A stretch of 64,000 nt of DNA from an uncultured Anaerolineae bacterium. GTDB lineage: Bacteria > Chloroflexota > Anaerolineae > Promineifilales > Promineifilaceae. A program made the translations under genes and the position numbers. Shown one piece after another: positions 58,460-64,000 of the stretch; the first letter of the stretch is position 1; each line of letters begins with the position of its first letter. The stretch covers positions 434,001 through 498,000 of the forward strand of contig CAJQMR010000007.1 in assembly GCA_905479495.1 (NCBI GenBank), read 5' to 3'. The notes beneath the pieces are model-generated. The model did no database searches and was not told the DNA's origin. It worked only from the letters and a program-made list of their open reading frames with translations.

Positions 58460-60098
58460 GCGACTGAACAAATTACGGCCGTCTTACTGGCTGCGTCGTC
58501 TGTTTAAGCGGCAGCGCGGACGACGTATTTCGCCCAAAGAGTGGCGCTTTGGTGATGAACTGGTCCTGCTCAAAGAGGAGACCACGCGCTTTGGTCGGTT
58601 GCGACGGCCATTTCGTTGGCTGCGACGGCCGTTTGGTTGGCTGTGGCGGGTGCTGGGCTGGTTGTTCCGGCTACTGCGCCACGCCTGGGGCCGCTTCCGC
58701 TGGATGACGCGCAGCCTTTGGTTTCGGCTAATGGGTGCCTTTGCTGTGGTCATTTTCCTTATGCTGTTCATCGTCACCAACGTTGTGGGGGAGATCACCT
58801 CACGTGCCTTTAGCCAATACATCGACCAGCGTAACAACTATATCCGCACCGTTTTGCCCACCGTGGTTGCCCCAGACGCTTTAGAAGATGCCGAAATCAT
58901 CATTCGCGACGATCAGGTCATTATTCAGCGCCCCCAAGTTGAGCCGCTGCCAACGCCCGAACCGTTTGAATCCGCTGAATCGCGTGAACTGCTGCCGCTG
59001 GAGGAACTGCCTGAGCTTCCTTCGGCAGCCGCCCCAACCGTTGCCCCCAACTTTGAACCAACCATTGAAGACAGCCGAATCGTTGCCGAAACCGCTGAAC
59101 AGGTTATTGTCGAAGAGGTGATTAACATTCCTTTGCTGGACTTGCTGGCTCCGAATTCGCCAGAGGCGTTGGGTCTTTCTTTTTTGTCTGATGTACAGGA
59201 GGCGGCGCAAACGGCCGTTATCGCCGCTGGGGCTGTCTCGCTGGTATTAGGCACGATTATCTTCTGGCAAATCACCCGGCCCATGTCCCAAATGCGGCGT
59301 GCCTCGCAAGCCCTGGCCGCTGGCGAACCGAACGTGCGCGTGCCGGTGCGCTCACAAGATGAGCTGGGCAAGGTGGCTGAAGCGTTTAACCAGATGGCCA
59401 GCAAAATTTCTGAACAGGAGCAGCAGCGGCGGCAAATGGTGGCCGATGTGGCCCACGAACTGCGCACGCCGCTCACCGTCATGCAGGCCAACCTGGAAGC
59501 GATGTTGGATGGCCTCCTCGAACCCAATCCGACTGAGCTACAGGAGCTAAACGACGAGGTTCATCGTCTCTCTCGCCTCATTGACGATTTGCGCCTGCTG
59601 TCATTGGCTGACTCTGGCCAGCTCTCCCTGGCGCTGCAAAAAGTGGACGTGCGCGCATTAACAGCCATTGTGGTGGCTCGACTGGCTCCCCTGGCCGACA
59701 CAAGCAACGTCAAGCTGGTCGATGATGCGCCAGCGCAGCCCCTCTTCATTTTGGCTGATGCGGATCGGGTGCAGCAGGCGCTAACCAATCTAGTAGCCAA
59801 CGGGATTCGCCATACGCCGAAAGGGGGACGGGTGCGGGTAACGGCCGTTCAAGAAAAGAAAACCGTCCACCTTTCTGTGATCGACAGCGGCCCCGGCATT
59901 CCCCCGGCCGATCTGCCCTATGTATTTGACCGCTTTTGGCGTGGTGACAAGTCGCGCAGCCGCCACAGCGGCGGCTCTGGCCTGGGGCTGGCCATTGTCA
60001 AGCAAATTGCCGAGCTGCACCAGGGCCAGGTGACGGCGCTTTCCCCCAACAACAGCGGCGCGATTTTCACCCTTTCCCTGCCTGCTGACCTTTCCTAA
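58452..60098 (+). CDS. HAMP sensor histidine kinase
   Basis: start overlaps the regulator stop; HAMP RPMSQMRRASQALAAGEPNVRV, DVAHELRTPLTVMQANLEAM H-box, DSGPGIPPADLPYVFDRFWRG. Confidence 0.93.
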   Translation: MRERLNKLRPSYWLRRLFKRQRGRRISPKEWRFGDELVLLKEETTRFGRLRRPFRWLRRPFGWLWRVLGWLFRLLRHAWGRFRWMTRSLWFRLMGAFAVVIFLMLFIVTNVVGEITSRAFSQYIDQRNNYIRTVLPTVVAPDALEDAEIIIRDDQVIIQRPQVEPLPTPEPFESAESRELLPLEELPELPSAAAPTVAPNFEPTIEDSRIVAETAEQVIVEEVINIPLLDLLAPNSPEALGLSFLSDVQEAAQTAVIAAGAVSLVLGTIIFWQITRPMSQMRRASQALAAGEPNVRVPVRSQDELGKVAEAFNQMASKISEQEQQRRQMVADVAHELRTPLTVMQANLEAMLDGLLEPNPTELQELNDEVHRLSRLIDDLRLLSLADSGQLSLALQKVDVRALTAIVVARLAPLADTSNVKLVDDAPAQPLFILADADRVQQALTNLVANGIRHTPKGGRVRVTAVQEKKTVHLSVIDSGPGIPPADLPYVFDRFWRGDKSRSRHSGGSGLGLAIVKQIAELHQGQVTALSPNNSGAIFTLSLPADLS

Positions 60099-60129
60099 AA
60101 CAATCGTAGGGAAAGGATGGCGCAGAAAG

Positions 60130-60155
60130 TAGTGTCATTCCCGCGAAAACGGGAA
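60130..60155. repeat. TCATTCCCGCGAAAACGGGAATCC hairpin repeat
   Basis: inverted repeat ATTCCCG-CGAAAA-CGGGAAT between convergent genes. Confidence 0.7.
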
Positions 60156-60206
60156 TCCACACGTCTGGACTCCGCCTGCGCGAGAGTAACAAGCTGAGAT
60201 GGCTGG

Positions 60207-61289
60207 TTAAGGCAAGGGTGGTGGGGCGAATTTCCAGATGCTGTTGCCTGCCTGGTTACTGACCCAAACGTTACCCTCTGAATCAAAAGCGACAGCCACG
60301 GGGCGGCTGAAACGGCCGCTTTCCCCGCCGGTCCAATCCATAATAAACTCGCCATCAGCCGTGAAGATTTCTACCCGTGCCCGGTCATAATCGGTGATGT
60401 AAATACGGCCGTTGGCATCAATGCCAATCCCTTCCGGTACGCCAGCTGGATTCACCGCCATGCCCCAGCTCAATAAAAAATTCCCTTCGCTGTCGAATTT
60501 TTGCACCCGTCTGAGCTGATAGTCGGCTACGTAAACGTGGCCTTCGTCGTCCACCGCAATGCCAGTGGGATGCTGGAACTGGCCATCCTCGACCCCTCGG
60601 CTGCCGAACTTGCGCAGGAAGTTGCCATCGTTGTCGAATACCTGAATTTCAGGACGGCCGTCATCGGACACATACACATTCCCAGCGGTGTCAATGGCAA
60701 TGCCGATAGCCCGCTTAAACTGCCCATTGCGTAGCCCTTCGCTGCCCCATTCGGTGACAAAATTACCGCCGCTGTCCAACTTTTGAATGCGGTGGTTGCC
60801 ATTATCGACCACAAATAGATTATCGTTGGCGTCAATGGCAATGCCGCCAAAGCCCAGCGAATCGAACGCGCCAGGGCCGCTGCCGCGCGTATCCCAGGTG
60901 TGCAGCAGCATCCCGTCGCTGCTGAATTTGAGCAAACGGTCATTGCCCGCATCCAAAACATACAAGTTGTCCTGGCTGTCCACGGCAATGCCGTACGGAT
61001 TTTTCAACGAATCGGGGGCGTCTTCAATGGCGAGCAGTTCGGTGAAGGTAGGTTCTGGGGTTGGGGTCATGGTTGGCTCCTGGGTGGCGGTTGGTGCGGC
61101 TGTGGCCGTCGCTGTCGGGTCTGGGGTGCTGGTTGGGGCAGCCGTCGCTGTTTGGGTTGGGGCGATGGTTGGTTCCGGTTCGGCGGTGGTTTGGGAGACG
61201 GCCGTTTCCGTTTCCCCGGTGCTGCAAGCCAGTAAACCAGGCAAAAGCAGCAGTGCTGCCAGCAGGTAAAAAACAGGGGTCCATTTCAT
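60207..61289 (-). CDS. NHL-repeat beta-propeller lipoprotein
   Basis: lipobox LLPGLLACS, Thr/Pro-rich linker, NHL repeats (GxxxDxxGNVYVSD). Confidence 0.9.
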   Translation of the reverse strand: MKWTPVFYLLAALLLLPGLLACSTGETETAVSQTTAEPEPTIAPTQTATAAPTSTPDPTATATAAPTATQEPTMTPTPEPTFTELLAIEDAPDSLKNPYGIAVDSQDNLYVLDAGNDRLLKFSSDGMLLHTWDTRGSGPGAFDSLGFGGIAIDANDNLFVVDNGNHRIQKLDSGGNFVTEWGSEGLRNGQFKRAIGIAIDTAGNVYVSDDGRPEIQVFDNDGNFLRKFGSRGVEDGQFQHPTGIAVDDEGHVYVADYQLRRVQKFDSEGNFLLSWGMAVNPAGVPEGIGIDANGRIYITDYDRARVEIFTADGEFIMDWTGGESGRFSRPVAVAFDSEGNVWVSNQAGNSIWKFAPPPLP

Positions 61290-61387
61290 TCGTACACTCT
61301 CCAACTTATTGCTATGATCGAATAAAAGTCGATGATAAAAGCAGCTGCATGAAAAAAATGGTGCTAATTCGTACCACTTTTCCTGAC

Positions 61388-61460
61388 AGTAATCAGTTAT
61401 CGGTAGATCGGTAATCAGTCATGCTTTTACTGATTACTGAACACTGATTACCGATTACGG
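61388..61460. repeat. GTAATCGGTAATCAGT / ACTGATTACCGATTAC palindromic cluster
   Basis: multiple inverted copies of CGGTAATCAGT upstream of the NB-ARC gene. Confidence 0.7.
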
Positions 61461-61470
61461 CAAAGAGTTG

Positions 61471-63843
61471 ATGCGCGATCCAGACCAATTCACCACAGTC
61501 TTGAACCAATTTGTCCAGCGCTCGGCGTACACGCCGGGGCAGCTGGCTAGCCTATCCAGCGTGCCGAAAATGACGATTGTGAATTGGCTTAACGGCCGTG
61601 TGGTGCGGCCTAGGGGATGGCAAGGCGTGGTGGCGCTGGCGGCGGCCATGCGTCTGACAGAAGCAGAAGCCAATCAGCTGCTGGCTGCGGCCCAACAGCC
61701 GACTGTTCAAGAATTGCGAACCCTGACAGCAGATACAAAGGATCAAGCGTTGTTGCGGTTTTGGCAAACGGCCATTTTCTCCGAATTCTCCCCACCTTTC
61801 CAGACCATCGCCCTGCCGCCATACCTGGTGGGTCGGGAGGAAGAGCGGGCGCTTTTGCGAACTTACTTGATGGCCAAACGGCAAACGGCCGTAATCTGCC
61901 TGCATGGCATGGCGGGCGTTGGCAAAACCAGCCTGGCGGCACAGCTGGCCTATGATTTGCAGGATCATTTTGCTGATGGTGTGCTGTGGGCCCGACTGGA
62001 CAGCTCCGACACGCTCTCCATTTTGGCCACGTTTGCCGCTGCTTACCAGCAAGACGTCAGCCAATTTTATGACGTGGCCAGCCGCAGCCGGGTGGTGCGC
62101 GATCTGCTGCGAGGCAAACAAGCACTCATTATTTTGGACAATGCCCAGACGAGCGCCCAGATTGAACCGCTGCTGCCACCCACCGGGAACTGTGCCGTGC
62201 TGGTGACCACACGGCGGCAAGATTTGTCTGTTCTGGCCGGGGCGCAGCGGGTTGCGTTACGGCCGTTTCCCTCCGAAGCCACCACCTCGCTCAGCCTGTT
62301 TGAACAAATATTAGGCCGTGCCCGCGTACAGGCCGAGCCAGATGCCCTGCGCCAAATTGCCGATGCATTGGGCCATTTGCCCCTGGCGCTGGTCATCGCT
62401 GCCAGCCGATTGGCGTACGAGCCGGGCTGGCAGATTGCCCAGTTTCAGCAGCGACTGGCGCAGGTGGAGCAGCGGCTGCCTGCGCTGCGCTACGAGGTGC
62501 AAAATGTGCGGCGCTCGTTTCAGCTGAGCTATGAACTGCTGGACGCGCCCGCGCAGCAGCTTTTTGCCGCCATCGGGCTGCTGGGGCGGCAAGATTTTTC
62601 GGTGGCAGCGGCGGCAGCCCTGGTGGCTGGTGACGCAGATGCTGTGGCGGATGGCTTGCGGCAGCTTTACACGCTTTCTTTGTTGCAGGGTAGGACGAAC
62701 GGCCGTTACCAGCTGCATCCCCTGCTGCACGATTTTGCTCAAAGCTTGCCCGCGCCGGACAGTGCGACGGACCGATTTGTGGCCTATTGGGCGGCGTTTG
62801 TGGCTGAGCATCGGTTGGCTTATGGAATGGTGGCAAAGGAGATTGGGCATATTGGGGCGGCGTTGGAAACGGCCGTGCGCGAGCGGTGGCTGCGGCCGTG
62901 GCTCAACCTTCTGGAAAACCTGATGCCATTCTGGCTGGTGCGCGGGGCTTATCTTCAAGCTGAACAATGTCTGGCTGAAGCGCAAACGGTGTTGCAATCA
63001 TTTGGTGACGATGTTGGGCTTAGCCACGTGCAATTGTGGTGGGGCCAGTTGCTGCGCCAGCGGCAGGAATTGGCCGCTGCTGAAGAATATTTGCAGGCGG
63101 GCTTGCAGCTGGCCCAAAAACAGGGGGACAAGAGGCAAATCGGCCGTTTTCTGGCTGAGATTGGCATTGTTCACAATTGTCACGAGCAGTATGCTTCGGC
63201 CAAAGTATATTTGGCTGAGGCGTTAACTCTGGCCCGGCAGGTGGATGATGTAGATTGTTTGCTGCTGTTGTTGGAGGAATTGGGCGTTTTGGCTTTGATG
63301 GAAGGGGAAACGGCCGTTGCCCGGCAGTATCAACAAGAAGGGTTCGATCTGGCGCAGGTTCACAAGCATGAGGCGCAGGCGGTGCTGTTCCGCAAAAGTT
63401 TGGGCGCGTTAAGCCATTTGGCGCAGGACCGGGAGAAAGCGCGGCAGCAGTTTGCCCAGGGATATGCCTTGGCGCAAAAGATAGGTTTTCGCAAAGGCAT
63501 GATGCTGCTAAGTAACAATTTGGGCGTGGTTGATTTTTATGCGGGGAACATGGCGCAGGCGGCAGATTATTTGCAGGCTTCCCTGGCTGAGGCTGAGCGG
63601 CTGAACGATTTTCAGGCGCTCAGCCTGGTGCTGCAAAATTTGGCGCGCCTGGCTCGGCAGAACGGCCGTTTTGCTGCCGCACGGTCTTACTTCAATCAGC
63701 TGCTGGCCTTGGCCAAACGCCGTGAATGGCCTGAGGTGGTGGCTCAGGTGCAGCATGCGTTGTTGTCTTTGGCGGAGTTGGAAGAGGCAAACGGCCGTAA
63801 TCAGGCCAAAGCTGGGCAAGAACATCTCAGAGTATTTATTTAA
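61471..63843 (+). CDS. HTH (XRE-like) + NB-ARC (STAND) + TPR protein
   Basis: LASLSSVPKMTIVNWLNGRVVRPRGW HTH-like, HGMAGVGKTSLAAQLA P-loop, ALIILDNAQ Walker B, GHLPLALVIAASRL, C-terminal TPRs. Confidence 0.9.
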   Translation: MRDPDQFTTVLNQFVQRSAYTPGQLASLSSVPKMTIVNWLNGRVVRPRGWQGVVALAAAMRLTEAEANQLLAAAQQPTVQELRTLTADTKDQALLRFWQTAIFSEFSPPFQTIALPPYLVGREEERALLRTYLMAKRQTAVICLHGMAGVGKTSLAAQLAYDLQDHFADGVLWARLDSSDTLSILATFAAAYQQDVSQFYDVASRSRVVRDLLRGKQALIILDNAQTSAQIEPLLPPTGNCAVLVTTRRQDLSVLAGAQRVALRPFPSEATTSLSLFEQILGRARVQAEPDALRQIADALGHLPLALVIAASRLAYEPGWQIAQFQQRLAQVEQRLPALRYEVQNVRRSFQLSYELLDAPAQQLFAAIGLLGRQDFSVAAAAALVAGDADAVADGLRQLYTLSLLQGRTNGRYQLHPLLHDFAQSLPAPDSATDRFVAYWAAFVAEHRLAYGMVAKEIGHIGAALETAVRERWLRPWLNLLENLMPFWLVRGAYLQAEQCLAEAQTVLQSFGDDVGLSHVQLWWGQLLRQRQELAAAEEYLQAGLQLAQKQGDKRQIGRFLAEIGIVHNCHEQYASAKVYLAEALTLARQVDDVDCLLLLLEELGVLALMEGETAVARQYQQEGFDLAQVHKHEAQAVLFRKSLGALSHLAQDREKARQQFAQGYALAQKIGFRKGMMLLSNNLGVVDFYAGNMAQAADYLQASLAEAERLNDFQALSLVLQNLARLARQNGRFAAARSYFNQLLALAKRREWPEVVAQVQHALLSLAELEEANGRNQAKAGQEHLRVFI

Positions 63844-63870
63844 CAGCCGATTTTTGGGAGCTTATCTTCT

Positions 63871-64000
63871 TTATTGGGTAACAAACTTGAGAATATCCAG
63901 AGTGATGTCGTATGGGTTGGGCGGTTTCATTTTGGGGAAGTTGTGATCGCCGGGAATTTCGCGGTAAGTCACAGGGCCAGCCAGCCGGGTGATGAGCTGG
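63871..64000 (-). CDS. Partial CDS, C-terminal end of possible alpha/beta hydrolase
   Basis: reverse strand reads QLITRLAGPVTYREIPGDHNFPKMKPPNPYDITLDILKFVTQ*, open to the window edge. Confidence 0.55.
   Translation of the reverse strand, partial: QLITRLAGPVTYREIPGDHNFPKMKPPNPYDITLDILKFVTQ

Larger units (their letters stand above)
368..63798. repeat. Highly iterated palindrome ACGGCCGT (about 95 copies by manual count)
   Basis: examples: 368-375, 842-849, 1497-1504, 2008-2015, 27242-27249, 27598-27605, 31763-31770, 42234-42241, 55949-55956, 63662-63669, 63791-63798. Confidence 0.93.

Noticed and set aside
61552-62220. 222-aa minus-strand ORF
   Set aside because: Antisense to the NB-ARC gene, no family features.
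1-64000. Prophage, integron or CRISPR-Cas system
   Set aside because: No structural phage genes, integrase, attC-like arrays, cas genes or regular repeat-spacer units found on either strand.

Overview
64 kb window of a bacterial chromosome. Gene content and style suggest an environmental Chloroflexota (Anaerolineae-like) genome; this is inference only. About 50 protein-coding genes are supported. I see no rRNA, tRNA or CRISPR array. Main blocks: (i) ~1-3.6 kb housekeeping genes; (ii) ~3.7-24.6 kb, a minus-strand Wzx/Wzy-type exopolysaccharide cluster, visibly more AT-rich in its core. It carries an SQD1-like UDP-sulfoquinovose synthase and a CysH-type APS/PAPS reductase, suggesting a sulfonated (sulfoquinovose-containing) surface glycan; (iii) ~25-64 kb mixed core and signalling genes. 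These include an ArmA/Rmt-like 16S rRNA methyltransferase homologue, a flavodoxin-pentapeptide fusion, an FHA-GAF histidine kinase, a predicted pseudokinase fused to an FGE-like domain, tandem CPA2 antiporters, a membrane NACHT protein, a DUF2723 protein, a two-component system and an HTH/NB-ARC/TPR protein. The strongest non-gene signal is a highly iterated octamer palindrome, ACGGCCGT. I counted about 95 copies by eye, where about 1 is expected by chance. It occurs in all reading frames and between genes, and is about 4-fold depleted across the AT-rich polysaccharide island. This resembles cyanobacterial HIP1 but with a different sequence. Several families of short palindromic intergenic repeats are also present, including a two-copy ~96 bp MITE-like element, a repeat apparently inserted in frame into a coding sequence, and palindromes that contain gene stop codons.
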